From: Algoriphagus yeomjeoni
GTDB lineage: Bacteria > Bacteroidota > Bacteroidia > Cytophagales > Cyclobacteriaceae
Assembly (NCBI RefSeq): GCF_003259505.1
Contig: NZ_QLLK01000011.1
Coordinates: 78,579-142,578 of the forward strand
Direction of reading: 5' to 3'
DNA: 64,000 nucleotides
A program made the position numbers and the translations under genes. The notes under the pieces were generated by a model. The model saw nothing but the letters and a program-made list of their open reading frames with translations. It did not search any database and was not told the DNA's origin. Numbering within the stretch: the first letter of the stretch is position 1; the number at the start of each line of letters is the position of its first letter. This document shows, in pieces, positions 53,399 to 63,692 of this stretch.

Positions 53399-54757
53399 AT
53401 GCCGAATTCAGCCGAATTAGTCAAAAAGTACAACAGTCCTGCACCCAGATACACCTCTTATCCTACTGTTCCACTATGGGAAAATAACCTAGAACCACAG
53501 GATTGGAATGACCTTGTAAAGAAAGCTTTCAGGACCTTTGGCGAGAAAGAAGGTATTTCAATCTACATCCATCTGCCTTATTGCGAAAGCCTGTGCACCT
53601 ATTGTGGCTGCAACAAACGAATCACCAAAAATAAACAAGTCCAAGATCCCTACATCGAAGCACTGCTTGCTGAATGGGAAAAATATAAAGCGATTTTTGA
53701 GGCTCAACCTAAAATATCAGGAATCCATCTTGGCGGAGGAACTCCCACGTTTTTTGACCCCTCAAGTCTAAATCATTTGATTTCAACTATTCTGGAAGGC
53801 TCAGAAATCAGCCCTAATGCTGAGTTTAGCTTTGAAGGACATCCGAATAACACTAGTTTTGAACATTTAAAAACACTGAGCGATCTGGGCTTCAGCCGTG
53901 TAAGCTATGGAATACAGGATTTTGATGAGAAGGTTCAGAAAGCCATCCATCGGATCCAGCCATTTGAGAAAGTGAAATACGCGACAGATTCTGCACGAAT
54001 TTTAGGTTACACTTCTATAAATTTTGATTTGATCTATGGGTTGCCACATCAGACCATCAAAAGCCTCAAAGACACCTTTGAAAAAGTAAATGAGTTAAAA
54101 CCTGACCGGATAGCTTTTTATAGTTACGCACATCTGCCTAGTGCATTTCCTGCGCAGAGGAGCTTCGAGCAATTTTTACCAACAGAAACTGAGAAGAGTG
54201 AACTCTACAAATTCGGAAGAGCTCTTCTTGTGAAAATGGGATACGTAGAAATAGGAATGGACCACTTTGCGCTTGCAAACGACCCTTTGACCCTAGCAAA
54301 AAACGAAGGCTCATTGCATAGAAATTTTATGGGTTACACTACTTTGCCTTCCAAAATCCTGATTGGGCTGGGAGCCAGTAGCATCAGTGACGTGTATTAT
54401 GCTTATGCCCAAAATGACAAAGCTATTGAGCGATATAAAGCTGAGACGATGAAAGGAGAATGGTCTATCCAAAAAGGGCACACACTCAGCGAACTTGACC
54501 TACAAATCAGAAGTATAATTCTTGAGTTGATCTGTAAAAAAGAAGCTGAAATCCCAGTTGAAATCTGGGAGCAACTTTCAGAAAATCAAGCTTGGAACCT
54601 AAAAGAAATGGAATTAGACGGTCTTATTTCAATAAACTCTCCTCTACTCAAAGTATCTGAAAAAGGAATGAGTTTCATTAGAAACATCTGCTCTCAGATA
54701 GATCTTCGTTTGGCAAAAAATCAAGCTAAAAAAGCTCTTTTCAGCAAGACGGTTTAG
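53399..54757 (+). CDS. hemN: Oxygen-independent coproporphyrinogen III oxidase
   Basis: A 452-residue radical SAM enzyme: 'YIHLPYCESLCTYCGCNK' holds Cys62, Cys66 and Cys69 for the [4Fe-4S] cluster plus Cys71, a HemN mark, followed by 'IHLGGGTPTFF' and 'YGIQDFD'. It makes protoporphyrinogen IX under low oxygen, which fits the cbb3 oxidase locus next to it. Its last 4 nt overlap the end of the convergent SafE-like gene. A small hairpin (atttgc/gcaaat, 53377-53394) precedes the start. Confidence 0.95.
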   Translation: MPNSAELVKKYNSPAPRYTSYPTVPLWENNLEPQDWNDLVKKAFRTFGEKEGISIYIHLPYCESLCTYCGCNKRITKNKQVQDPYIEALLAEWEKYKAIFEAQPKISGIHLGGGTPTFFDPSSLNHLISTILEGSEISPNAEFSFEGHPNNTSFEHLKTLSDLGFSRVSYGIQDFDEKVQKAIHRIQPFEKVKYATDSARILGYTSINFDLIYGLPHQTIKSLKDTFEKVNELKPDRIAFYSYAHLPSAFPAQRSFEQFLPTETEKSELYKFGRALLVKMGYVEIGMDHFALANDPLTLAKNEGSLHRNFMGYTTLPSKILIGLGASSISDVYYAYAQNDKAIERYKAETMKGEWSIQKGHTLSELDLQIRSIILELICKKEAEIPVEIWEQLSENQAWNLKEMELDGLISINSPLLKVSEKGMSFIRNICSQIDLRLAKNQAKKALFSKTV

Positions 54758-55455
54758 CGACACATCGTAATTTCGACCTGCTGACTACCGTAATCGAAAA
54801 CGTGTAGGTCAGGACTGAAAAACATTCCTATACCAAGTCCACGGAAAATAAATAGAAGTCCTATAAGCACACCGAGGTAAGGAATGGCTTTTTGGAATTT
54901 TTGCCTTGCTCCAACCGGAATCAAAGACCCTGAGAACATAAGCACAAGGAGTAAAGGAATTGTACCAATACCGAAAAAGAACATATAGGTGGCCCCAAGC
55001 AGCGGACTTTGGAATGCCAAAGCAGCAACTAACGCCATGTAGACCATTCCGCAGGGAAGTAGGCCATTGGCTAACCCTGTACCAAAGAAAGCAAATGGGC
55101 CTCCTGCTTTCAGAAATCGATTTAATTGTCTCTTTACCCAAATCACTATTCCCGAAAGAGCAGGGATAGTTAAAAATTGATCGGCTTTTTTGTATGAAAG
55201 CGCCATAATCAGAATGAGTACGCCCATCGCAATAGAGAAACCTTGCTGTACTCCTGCCATTGATAAGGAAAAACCAATACTGCCAATAATTAGCCCAAGA
55301 ATAGCGTAGGTAACGCTTCTGCCAAGGTTATAGAGAATCTTATTATAGAAGAATGATTTGCTCCCACTTCCGCCTACGGCTAAAGCTATGGGACCACACA
55401 TTCCCACGCAGTGAAATGAACCCAAAAACCCAAGTATGAAGGCAGTCCAGAGCAT
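54754..55455 (-). CDS. Sulfite exporter TauE/SafE-like membrane protein of the cbb3 locus
   Basis: A 233-residue protein with about six membrane helices, 'FLGSFHCVGMCGPIALAVGG' near the start (with the Cys-x-x-x-C that marks the CcoS/CopZ-linked SafE group) and 'ANGLLPCGMVYMALVAAL' later. In cbb3 loci this type is thought to handle copper or assembly. Last gene of the locus; the ATG directly follows the fixH stop codon. Confidence 0.88.
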   Translation of the reverse strand: MLWTAFILGFLGSFHCVGMCGPIALAVGGSGSKSFFYNKILYNLGRSVTYAILGLIIGSIGFSLSMAGVQQGFSIAMGVLILIMALSYKKADQFLTIPALSGIVIWVKRQLNRFLKAGGPFAFFGTGLANGLLPCGMVYMALVAALAFQSPLLGATYMFFFGIGTIPLLLVLMFSGSLIPVGARQKFQKAIPYLGVLIGLLFIFRGLGIGMFFSPDLHVFDYGSQQVEITMCR

Positions 55456-55881
55456 TTATAGTGTGATCTTTTTTTCCTGATAGTGATCAATTCCATTTTC
55501 AGACCAATTGAGTTGAACCTTCCAATAACCAGCTTTAAGTTCTTTCAATGGGATTTGAGTAATTCCAGAATGCGTTACTTCAACGTTTATTTTTTGATCC
55601 AAAGAAGAATCGGAAGGTCGAAAAAGCTGCAAGAAGCCTTTGGCACCATCCGGAAGGTCAAGTTCTATGGTTTTGGATTGCGCATTATACGCTATTACTT
55701 CTCGGTCTAAATCGTCAGCAGATTTAGATTCATCAATTCTATCCTGATATTTTATTTCTTCTTCGTAGTAATTCTCTGTAACCAACTCGATACCATCCAT
55801 TCGCACAGAGATCACCACCATCGTCATTATCAATACGACAAAGCCAATAATTGTAAGTACTATTCCTTTTCCCCAATCCAT
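55456..55881 (-). CDS. ccoH: FixH/CcoH family protein
   Basis: A 141-residue protein with one N-terminal membrane helix ('IVLTIIGFVVLIMTMVVI'), 'YYEEEIKYQDRIDESK', and a beta-rich end, the FixH pattern. It helps assemble or stabilise the cbb3 oxidase. Ends directly before the next gene start. Confidence 0.88.
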   Translation of the reverse strand: MDWGKGIVLTIIGFVVLIMTMVVISVRMDGIELVTENYYEEEIKYQDRIDESKSADDLDREVIAYNAQSKTIELDLPDGAKGFLQLFRPSDSSLDQKINVEVTHSGITQIPLKELKAGYWKVQLNWSENGIDHYQEKKITL

Positions 55882-55906
55882 AATTGCATCTGATTAAATT
55901 TTAAAC

Positions 55907-57319
55907 TCACTTGATTGGTGCGGTGAAATTCGTCTCAATTTGGTCAATCTCCTCTCCTTTGTGAAAAAGAGCCAATTCTACTTTTTCTTGATTCACTTTC
56001 ACCTCATTTTGGTTTCTTACCAGAAAGAACCTTCCTTCAAATTTAGACTGAGCTTCCAAAACCAAATGCTGAGCTCCCACAATCTCCACATTCATTCCTT
56101 CAGCCAGGGACTTCAACTCGACCTCCTGAGGCTCAAAGGTTTTATTGATCAATGTGATTTGATAGAGGTTAGTAACCATTCCATCTTCCCGCTCTTGATA
56201 AGTCATCCCTGGAAATCTAGTAATCGTCGCAGAAATATCATCTCGGGTAGCAATTAAGGAAACGAAAACAGTTAACAGCAAAACCAAAACTACGATGTAA
56301 GACTTTACTCTTCCAGTCAGTAGCTTTTGAAAGCCTTGTTTGATACTATTCTCTGATGCATATCGAATCAAGCCTTTTGGTCGATCTACTTTCACCATTA
56401 CCTCGTCGCAGGCATCTATACATGCCGTACAGTTCACACATTCCATCTGTATTCCGTTGCGAATATCTATTCCCGTCGGGCAAACTTGCACGCAAAGGCT
56501 ACAATCCACACAATCTCCTTTGTCTACATTCTCTGCAGCATTTTTTCGGATAGGTGCTCTCGGTTCTCCACGAACATAGTCATACATCACATTGATGGAG
56601 TTGTTATCTAGCATCACACCTTGTAATCTACCATAAGGACACACCACCAAGCAGGCTTGCTCTCTAAACCAGGTAAAAACAAACATGAAAATGCCAGAGA
56701 AAGCAATCAAGCCTATAAATCCGGCCATATGTGCTGTAGGGGGTGAAGAGACGATGTCTAGCACCGCTTCTATTCCAATCAAATAGGCCATCACCAAATG
56801 ACCAATCAAGAGTGATATGAAAGCAAAGACACTGATCTTAATTGATTTCTTGACTATCTTCTCCTGGTTCCAAGGCTGCGCATTCAACGCTCTTTGCTGA
56901 TTAGCATCTCCCTCAATCAGGTATTCTATTTTACGAAAAACCATTTCCATAAATAGCGTTTGCGGGCATGCCCACCCACACCATACTCTTCCAAAAGCTA
57001 CCGTGAAGAGAATGACAAAGACAAAGAATATCAGCAAAAGAAAAATGAGCAGGTAGGTATCCTGAGGCCAGAATACTGCCCCGAAAATGATGAATTTCCG
57101 CTCAAAAATATTGAACAGAAGCCAAGGCCTGCCGTCTACTTTGATAAATGGTCCAGCAAATAAAATCCCCAAGAGGACCCAAGAAACGTAGGTCCGGTAC
57201 TTATAAAAGAACCCTTTTACTTTTTTGGGATAGACCCAATTCCGCTTCCCATCATCCAAGACAGTAGCCAATGAGTCTCTAAAGGTCTCAGGATTTAAAT
57301 GTGGGTTCTTTTTTGCCAT
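55907..57319 (-). CDS. ccoG: Cytochrome c oxidase accessory protein CcoG
   Basis: A 470-residue FixG/CcoG: about five membrane helices, 'GRVWCGWACPQTLF' (with the TM cysteine pair), two ferredoxin-like [4Fe-4S] sets ('CVDCSLCVQVCPTG' and 'CVNCTACIDACDEVM') and a periplasmic Ig-like end domain. It reduces Cu(II) for oxidase maturation in studied bacteria. Confidence 0.95.
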   Translation of the reverse strand: MAKKNPHLNPETFRDSLATVLDDGKRNWVYPKKVKGFFYKYRTYVSWVLLGILFAGPFIKVDGRPWLLFNIFERKFIIFGAVFWPQDTYLLIFLLLIFFVFVILFTVAFGRVWCGWACPQTLFMEMVFRKIEYLIEGDANQQRALNAQPWNQEKIVKKSIKISVFAFISLLIGHLVMAYLIGIEAVLDIVSSPPTAHMAGFIGLIAFSGIFMFVFTWFREQACLVVCPYGRLQGVMLDNNSINVMYDYVRGEPRAPIRKNAAENVDKGDCVDCSLCVQVCPTGIDIRNGIQMECVNCTACIDACDEVMVKVDRPKGLIRYASENSIKQGFQKLLTGRVKSYIVVLVLLLTVFVSLIATRDDISATITRFPGMTYQEREDGMVTNLYQITLINKTFEPQEVELKSLAEGMNVEIVGAQHLVLEAQSKFEGRFFLVRNQNEVKVNQEKVELALFHKGEEIDQIETNFTAPIK

Positions 57320-57370
57320 AAGATTAGGCTATTTTCTACCGGAAATCGGATGACTCCCGGTAGGATTAAC

Positions 57371-58303
57371 TTATTCGGCTATCGCCGTTGAATCGCTCGC
57401 AACTGAAGTTGTATCTGCAGGAGAAACAGAATCCATAGCAGGTTCTTCAGCTCCCTCTTCATACAATTCTCCTTGTGGATCTTTTGGAGCAGCAGGACTT
57501 GTGCCTTGAAGACTCAGGATAAAGCTTGCCACTTCCTGAATCTCCTTAGGATTAAGCTGATCTTCCCAAGGGACCATCCCTTTCGATATCACACCATACT
57601 TTATCACAGAGAATAGATCTTTGATATCGCCGCCGTGTATCCAATATTTATCTGTTAGATTCGGTCCTACGCCGCCTCCGCCGTCAGCAGCATGACAAGC
57701 AGCACAGTTCGCTTGGAAAATAGTATTTCCTGTAGCCAAAGCTGCTTCAGAATCATCAAGAGTCACGTTGGTTTCATCTAGCGAAGCAAGCGCACTCTCA
57801 CCTCTAGCTTTAGCTTCTATCGCTGCGATCCGTACTTCTTCTTGATATTCCTCAACACCAGTTTTTCCATAACCAAGAACTGTGTAATAACCAAAATACA
57901 CAAATGCTATTATGATGGTTCCAGTAAATACCCATTGAAGCCATGGGGGCATAAAGTTGTCCAGCTCCTGAATTCCATCATACGAATGATCGTTCATCAA
58001 CTTATCTTTTGTTTGCTCCTCTTCGATATCACCTGTGACAAACTTCAACTTAAATGATTCCCACCAGCTAGGTTCTTCGGCTATCTCTGGATTTTCCTTG
58101 CGGAAAACGGTAGAAATAAACGACATCAAATAAATCATCAGAACCAAGAGCAAAATAATTACTCCGATAGTGATCCCAATAATTATTAAAAGAGTCATTT
58201 GATTAGAGTCCATAGCTGCCAATCCCCCTGACACTTCCTGCGCCAAAAGTGGATTAGAAGCCAAAAGTCCACTGAATGTAAAAAGGGTTAGTAATTTTTT
58301 CAT
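57371..58303 (-). CDS. ccoP: cbb3-type cytochrome c oxidase subunit III
   Basis: A 310-residue protein with signal-like first helix, a second membrane helix (about 33-60), a third (about 125-145, after 'ELDNFMPPWLQWVFTGTI') and one c-type heme domain ('ANCAACHAADGGGGVGPN', CxxCH; axial Met in 'KGMVPWED'). Only one CxxCH is present, where proteobacterial CcoP has two. The tail is acidic and Ser/Ala-rich. Overlaps ccoQ by 4 nt. Confidence 0.93.
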   Translation of the reverse strand: MKKLLTLFTFSGLLASNPLLAQEVSGGLAAMDSNQMTLLIIIGITIGVIILLLVLMIYLMSFISTVFRKENPEIAEEPSWWESFKLKFVTGDIEEEQTKDKLMNDHSYDGIQELDNFMPPWLQWVFTGTIIIAFVYFGYYTVLGYGKTGVEEYQEEVRIAAIEAKARGESALASLDETNVTLDDSEAALATGNTIFQANCAACHAADGGGGVGPNLTDKYWIHGGDIKDLFSVIKYGVISKGMVPWEDQLNPKEIQEVASFILSLQGTSPAAPKDPQGELYEEGAEEPAMDSVSPADTTSVASDSTAIAE

Positions 58304-58485
58304 GGCTGTTTGTCGGTTAATTCGTTATCATCATCCATTGGCAAAGAACTCATATGGTCTATTACATCTTTTGGAACACGCATAGTCCAAATAGTAATCC
58401 CTATAAAAAACAGAACAAATATCACCAGTGAAACCACCGGGAATACTTCCACATTTTCGATCGATCTTAATACTTCTTTGTACAT
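58300..58485 (-). CDS. ccoQ: CcoQ-like small subunit
   Basis: A 61-residue protein with a single membrane helix ('FPVVSLVIFVLFFIGITIW') and an acidic tail ('DDDNELTDKQP'). Position between ccoNO and ccoP, overlapping ccoP by 4 nt, and size identify it. CcoQ stabilises the oxidase in other bacteria. Confidence 0.85.
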   Translation of the reverse strand: MYKEVLRSIENVEVFPVVSLVIFVLFFIGITIWTMRVPKDVIDHMSSLPMDDDNELTDKQP

Positions 58486-58494
58486 GATTTCCGG

Positions 58495-60621
58495 CTAGTT
58501 AGATGATGAAACTTTAATATCTGTCCCTAATCGCTGTAGATATGCAATCAATGCAACTATTTCAGTATTTGGCATCACTGCCACTCCTGCATCTTCCAAG
58601 TTTAAAGCGATTTTAACAGCCTGAGCTTCCAAGTCTGCCACTGCTTGCTGATCATACCCCTCAGGATATGGAACGCCAAGTTTCTGCATAGTTCTGATTT
58701 TGGCAGGTAAATCAGAATAATTAAGTTCATTGGTTTTCAACCAAGGATATGGAGGCATCAAAGATCCAGGTGACATACTTCTAGGATCTTCCATATGGAA
58801 ATAATGCCAACTATCAGGGTATTTACCACCTACCCTATGAAGATCTGGACCAGTCCGTTTGGATCCCCAGAGGAAAGGTCGATCATATACAAATTCACCT
58901 GCCTTGGAATATTCTCCGTATCGTTCAGTTTCAAACCTAAATGGTCGAATCATTTGAGAATGACATCCCACACATCCATTATTGATATAGATATCTCTTC
59001 CTTCAAGCTCAAGAGCAGTATAAGGTTTCACAGAGCTGATAGTAGGTATATTGGATTTTACCAAAATAGTAGGAACGATCTCTACCACGCCACCTATCAA
59101 AATGGCAACAGTAGCTAATACGGCAAAGAAAACTGGTTTTCTCTCCCATGCCCGATGCCAAAATTCTCCTTGGGGATTGTAGCTTTTCGTCAGTGCCGGT
59201 GCTGAGTCTTCTTCGGTTGCTACAAACGTACCTTGCTTAGCAGTTTTGAACATATTATAGCCCATCAGAATTGCACCACTCACATAGAGCAGGCCACCAA
59301 ATGCCCGAAGCATGTACATTGGAACTAACTCTACTACAGTTTGAAGGAAGTTACCATAAGCCAGTTTACCCATCTCATCAAACTCTCTCAACATCAAGAA
59401 TTGAGTCAAAGCGGCTACATACATTGGCAAGGCATAGAAAATGATTCCCAATACTCCAAGCCAGAAGTGTGTATTAGCCAGCTTAGTTGAATAAATGGTT
59501 GTCTTAAATAATCTAGGCCACATCCAATACAGCATTCCGAAAGTCAAGAAACCATTCCATCCTAATCCGCCTACATGTACGTGTGCTATAATCCAATCGG
59601 TATAGTGAGCTATTGCGCTGACATTTTTGAAAGAAAGCATCGGGCCTTCAAAAGTTGCCATACCATAAGCTGTGATCGCCACTACCATGAATTTCAGGAC
59701 GGGATCATTTGTCACTTTATCCCAAGCTCCCCGCAAGGTTAAAAGACCATTAACCATCCCGCCCCAAGATGGAGCCAAAAGCATCACGGAAAAAACCGTC
59801 CCCAATACTTGAGCCCACTCAGGAAGTGAAGTATAAAGTAAGTGGTGAGGTCCTGCCCACATGTAAAGGAAGATCAGGGACCAAAAGTGAATAATAGAAA
59901 GCTTATAGGAATAAACCGGCCTATTTGCAGCCTTTGGTAGAAAATAATACATCAAGCCGAGGAAAGGTGTAGTAAGGAAAAATGCCACAGCATTGTGACC
60001 ATACCACCATTGCACCAACGCGTCCTGCACACCTGCGTAGGCAGAATAACTCTTAAATAAGGTAACCGGCAACGCCAAGGAGTTCACGATATGCAAGACG
60101 GCTACCGTAATGAATGATGCTAAATAAAACCATATAGCAACGTACATATGACGCTCTCTACGATTGAGAATAGTACCAATCATATTGGCTCCAAAAGCCA
60201 CCCAAACAACAGCTATTGCAATATCAATAGGCCACTCTAATTCAGCATACTCTTTCGAAGAGGTTAATCCCAAAGGCAAAGTCAGAACAGCCGCAAGAAT
60301 AATTATTTGCCAGCCATAGAAGTGAAACCAGCTCAGTGATTTCTTCCACATCGGCGCTTTAAGTAACCTAGGCATAGAATAATAAACCCCGGCGAAAATT
60401 GCATTTCCAACGAAAGCGAAAATTACCGCATTAGTGTGGAGCGGGCGAATTCGCCCAAATGTAGTGTAGGGGTTGCCTAAATTAGCTTCAGGCAAGAATA
60501 ACTGTGTCGCCGCAAGAACGCCGACCAGCATCCCTATTACGCCCCAGATAATTGTGGCTGCCCCAAAATATTTGACAATTTTATTGTCATATTGGAACCT
60601 CTCCAGCATAGTGTCATTCAT
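58495..60621 (-). CDS. ccoNO: cbb3-type cytochrome c oxidase subunits I/II (CcoN-CcoO fusion)
   Basis: A 708-residue fusion. Residues 1-480 are the twelve-helix CcoN (heme-copper core; 'WWYGHNAVAFFLTTPFLG', 'HVHVGGLGWNGFL' with Cu/heme His residues). Residues 500-708 are CcoO with 'NNGCVGCHSQMIRPFR' (c-type heme). The fusion is common in Bacteroidota. This is the catalytic part of a high-affinity oxidase for low oxygen. Overlaps ccoS by 8 nt. Confidence 0.96.
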   Translation of the reverse strand: MNDTMLERFQYDNKIVKYFGAATIIWGVIGMLVGVLAATQLFLPEANLGNPYTTFGRIRPLHTNAVIFAFVGNAIFAGVYYSMPRLLKAPMWKKSLSWFHFYGWQIIILAAVLTLPLGLTSSKEYAELEWPIDIAIAVVWVAFGANMIGTILNRRERHMYVAIWFYLASFITVAVLHIVNSLALPVTLFKSYSAYAGVQDALVQWWYGHNAVAFFLTTPFLGLMYYFLPKAANRPVYSYKLSIIHFWSLIFLYMWAGPHHLLYTSLPEWAQVLGTVFSVMLLAPSWGGMVNGLLTLRGAWDKVTNDPVLKFMVVAITAYGMATFEGPMLSFKNVSAIAHYTDWIIAHVHVGGLGWNGFLTFGMLYWMWPRLFKTTIYSTKLANTHFWLGVLGIIFYALPMYVAALTQFLMLREFDEMGKLAYGNFLQTVVELVPMYMLRAFGGLLYVSGAILMGYNMFKTAKQGTFVATEEDSAPALTKSYNPQGEFWHRAWERKPVFFAVLATVAILIGGVVEIVPTILVKSNIPTISSVKPYTALELEGRDIYINNGCVGCHSQMIRPFRFETERYGEYSKAGEFVYDRPFLWGSKRTGPDLHRVGGKYPDSWHYFHMEDPRSMSPGSLMPPYPWLKTNELNYSDLPAKIRTMQKLGVPYPEGYDQQAVADLEAQAVKIALNLEDAGVAVMPNTEIVALIAYLQRLGTDIKVSSSN

Positions 60622-60802
60622 AGGAATCGGGTTTTGATGGTTGATCTTTCTTGGTTTTTTTCGATGTGTTATCGAAGAGTATTCTTATTGAAGGAGTGTA
60701 ATTATCATCAAATTGGCCGTCTTTCATTGCCTTAAAAAAAAGGTAGAGAAATGTACTTGCCAGTATTAGACTAATCGCGATTAATAGAAAAATAACCTCC
60801 AT
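60614..60802 (-). CDS. ccoS: cbb3 oxidase assembly protein CcoS
   Basis: A 62-residue protein with one helix ('VIFLLIAISLILASTFLYLF') followed by 'FDDNYTPSIRILFDN', the CcoS pattern ('D-D-x-x-x-P-x-x-R-I-L-F-D'). Needed for cofactor insertion into CcoN in other bacteria. One base after ccoI. Confidence 0.93.
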   Translation of the reverse strand: MEVIFLLIAISLILASTFLYLFFKAMKDGQFDDNYTPSIRILFDNTSKKTKKDQPSKPDSYE

Positions 60803-60803
60803 G

Positions 60804-63230
60804 CTAGAACAGTTTTGAAGTTAACATTCCCCTCTTCCAGGCAACAAAATTGGTGGTCAAGGTAGTAAACACGACCACTGAAATACTACTTAAAGGCATC
60901 AAAATAGCGCAGATTACCGGACTCAAAAGCCCCTGAACTGCCAACCCAAGTCCAACTAAGTTATAAAATAAACTCAAAATAAAACTTGCCTTTATGATAA
61001 GTCTGCTTGATTTGGCGAAACTCAGAAAATTAGGAATCATACCAAATACCTCAGAATCCATGATCGCATCGCTTGCTGGGGAGAAATGACTCACTCGATC
61101 AGATATTGCTATTCCCACTTCACTCTCTTGCAAAGCTCCAGCATCGTTTAAGCCATCTCCTATCATTAAAGTATGGTTGGCTTTGTTCAAGTTCTTCACA
61201 TAGGACAATTTATCGACTGGACTTTGTTGGAAATTATAAGTGATTTTATGTCCAAGCCTTTCTTCCAGGTATGTTTGTTCGTGAGGATAATCTCCCGACA
61301 ACATATGCAGCTTATATTTAGCGCTAAGCTCACTAATTACATCAGACGCCTTTTCTCGAAGACCAGACTCAATTTGGAAATAACCTAATTCCTGGCCTTC
61401 TACAGAGAAGCATACAATGTTTCCAACTTGACTTTTTGGCTGAGTTTTAAAGCCTGTAAACTCAGCAGAACCAATTCTGAAGTCTTGGTTTTTATAGGTC
61501 ACTTGGACCCCAGCTCCTTTGATTTCTTTTACTTGTTCTATTGAAATAGCATTTTGACCCTCAAGCCAATAATTAATACGATTACTGAGTGGGTGGGTAG
61601 AGCGCTGGACCAAAGCTTTCAAAATACTTTTAGATTCTTCTGAAAGAGGTACACCAATAAAACTAATTTTCGCTGTTGAAGGATCTGTGAGGGTACCAGT
61701 TTTATCGAAGATTACTGAATCAACCAAAGCCAATCGCTCAACAACATTCGCATTTTTTAAGTAAAACCTACTTTTGCCAAAAATCCTGAGTGTATTACCT
61801 AAAGTAAAAGGCGTAGACATCGCCAAAGCACAGGGGCAAGCTACGATAAGCACTGACGCGAATACTTTTACTGCCAGGGATAAATCAGTGAAAGACCAAT
61901 AGGCAAATGAGATAAATGCAATCGCTAAAACTGACCAAGTGAAAACAGCACTGATTTTGTTGGATATGGGTTCGAGCAATCCTTCTTTGCCTTTCTCAAA
62001 AGATTCATTGTTCCATAAATCAGTGAGATATCCCTGTGAGGGAGATTTTTGGACTGTCAGCAAAATAGCACCACCCATCTGACGACCTCCAGCGTATACT
62101 AATTCTCCTTTTTGTTTTGGAACTGGAACCTCTTCTCCAGTCACAAAACTGTAATCAATACTAGCGTTGGCACTCAACAAAACAGAATCAGCAGGGATCA
62201 ACTCCTCATCACGAACCATAATCACATCACCAACCGAGAGTTTGGATAAAGGGATTACTGACTCTTGGTCTTTTGATATTCGGGTAACTGCAATTGGAAA
62301 ATAGGCCTTATAATCCCTGTCAAACTCTAGGGTTGAAAAAGTTTTCTGTTGATAGATTTTCCCCAATAGTAAGAAGAACAATAATCCACCTAGGCTGTCC
62401 ATATAGCCCGATCTTTGAAAAGCAAAAATTTCCCAAAGCGAATAAACGAACAAGGCTACTATCCCTAATACAATAGGAACATCCATATTTATTCGCTTTT
62501 GCTTGAGCGAATTCCATGCAGAGAGATAATAATCACTAGCGGAGTAAATGACTACTGGAATAGCCAGAATAACATTTAGATAGCTAAACAAACCCCGAAA
62601 AGAAGGGTCGATGAGCTCAGCTTCTGAAAAGTATTCAGGAATACTAAATAGCATCATATTTCCAAAGCAAAATCCAGCAACTGCGAGCTTCTGGATAAGT
62701 CGCTTATCATAGGTAGGAACTTGCTTCTTATCTAGATTTGATAGGTTTATTTTGGGTTCATAGCCTATGGTAGAAAGCAAGCTCACCAATTCTTTAATCG
62801 TGATTTTATCCTTAAGAAATTTTATCTGAACCTTCTTTTTGATGAAATCAACTCTACTATAATAAATACCTGAGTGAATTTGATTTAAATTCTCCAGCAG
62901 CCAGATGCAAGACGCACAATGAATATTTTGGATGTAAAAGGTTAAGTGACTTTCGTTGGCATTTTGAAAATCGAGTAAGCTATTAGCCGTCTCTTGATCC
63001 TCTAGGTAATCAAATCTATTAGATTGAAGTTTTTTGCTCTTCTGGCTATTTCCTGGATGATTAGCGATATCATAGTAATTACAGAGATCATTTTCAGAGA
63101 GAACCTCATATACTAGTTTACATCCTTGGCAGCAAAAATTACGATCATCAACTACTAAATGCACATTCTCGCAATCTTCACCGCAGTGATAGCAAGAAAC
63201 AACTTCATGTGCAGGTAGTTTTTTATCCAT
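60804..63230 (-). CDS. ccoI: Copper-transporting P-type ATPase of the cbb3 locus
   Basis: An 808-residue CcoI/FixI: an N-terminal Cys-rich zinc-finger-like part ('CYHCGEDC', 'FCCQGCKLVYEVL'), one HMA domain ('IHCASCIWLLENLNQIHSG'), eight membrane helices with 'CPCALAMSTPF' (CPC) and the phosphorylation site 'DKTGTLTDP'; 'GDGLNDAGAL' completes the P domain. It exports Cu needed for the oxidase. First gene of the seven-gene minus-strand cluster. Confidence 0.95.
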   Translation of the reverse strand: MDKKLPAHEVVSCYHCGEDCENVHLVVDDRNFCCQGCKLVYEVLSENDLCNYYDIANHPGNSQKSKKLQSNRFDYLEDQETANSLLDFQNANESHLTFYIQNIHCASCIWLLENLNQIHSGIYYSRVDFIKKKVQIKFLKDKITIKELVSLLSTIGYEPKINLSNLDKKQVPTYDKRLIQKLAVAGFCFGNMMLFSIPEYFSEAELIDPSFRGLFSYLNVILAIPVVIYSASDYYLSAWNSLKQKRINMDVPIVLGIVALFVYSLWEIFAFQRSGYMDSLGGLLFFLLLGKIYQQKTFSTLEFDRDYKAYFPIAVTRISKDQESVIPLSKLSVGDVIMVRDEELIPADSVLLSANASIDYSFVTGEEVPVPKQKGELVYAGGRQMGGAILLTVQKSPSQGYLTDLWNNESFEKGKEGLLEPISNKISAVFTWSVLAIAFISFAYWSFTDLSLAVKVFASVLIVACPCALAMSTPFTLGNTLRIFGKSRFYLKNANVVERLALVDSVIFDKTGTLTDPSTAKISFIGVPLSEESKSILKALVQRSTHPLSNRINYWLEGQNAISIEQVKEIKGAGVQVTYKNQDFRIGSAEFTGFKTQPKSQVGNIVCFSVEGQELGYFQIESGLREKASDVISELSAKYKLHMLSGDYPHEQTYLEERLGHKITYNFQQSPVDKLSYVKNLNKANHTLMIGDGLNDAGALQESEVGIAISDRVSHFSPASDAIMDSEVFGMIPNFLSFAKSSRLIIKASFILSLFYNLVGLGLAVQGLLSPVICAILMPLSSISVVVFTTLTTNFVAWKRGMLTSKLF

Positions 63231-63692
63231 TTATATAACTATTGCTCTATTAATTTATAAAATCCAAAACGAATTATGGTTAATTCTTAGTTTAAAGATT
63301 ACGTATCACCAATTACTTGAAGAAAAAATGGAAAGAATAACTCCAGATCTTCTTGAGGTTTTGTAATCTATTGGATCACCAAAACTACGTGAGTAAAAAA
63401 TGGTGGTACTTGACATAAACTATACTAAAAGCTGACAAAAATCATATTCGAGAATAAATGCCTAGTAGTTTGGTCTTTGCAATTGGAAGAGAAAAAACTA
63501 TTGCAAAAGAAAAATAACTTACTCAATACAAATGTCTTAACAGAGTATTGAGTTGGCATACAAAAAAGTATATAAAACCAAAACCCAATGGAATTAACCA
63601 TCGGGCTTAGGATAAATGAGGCTGCTTCGGATTCCTATAGGTGGTTGTTCTTCCGGGTTTTGTATTCCCTTACCAAAACAGGGGGGTAACGC
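63231..63692. other. AT-rich region between ccoI and the 5S rRNA
   Basis: No gene supported on either strand. It must hold the ccoI promoter. I looked for FNR-like TTGAT-N4-ATCAA boxes and found none. The words 'ataaatgaggc' at 63614-63624 also occur at 63732-63742 beside the 5S gene. Confidence 0.5.
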
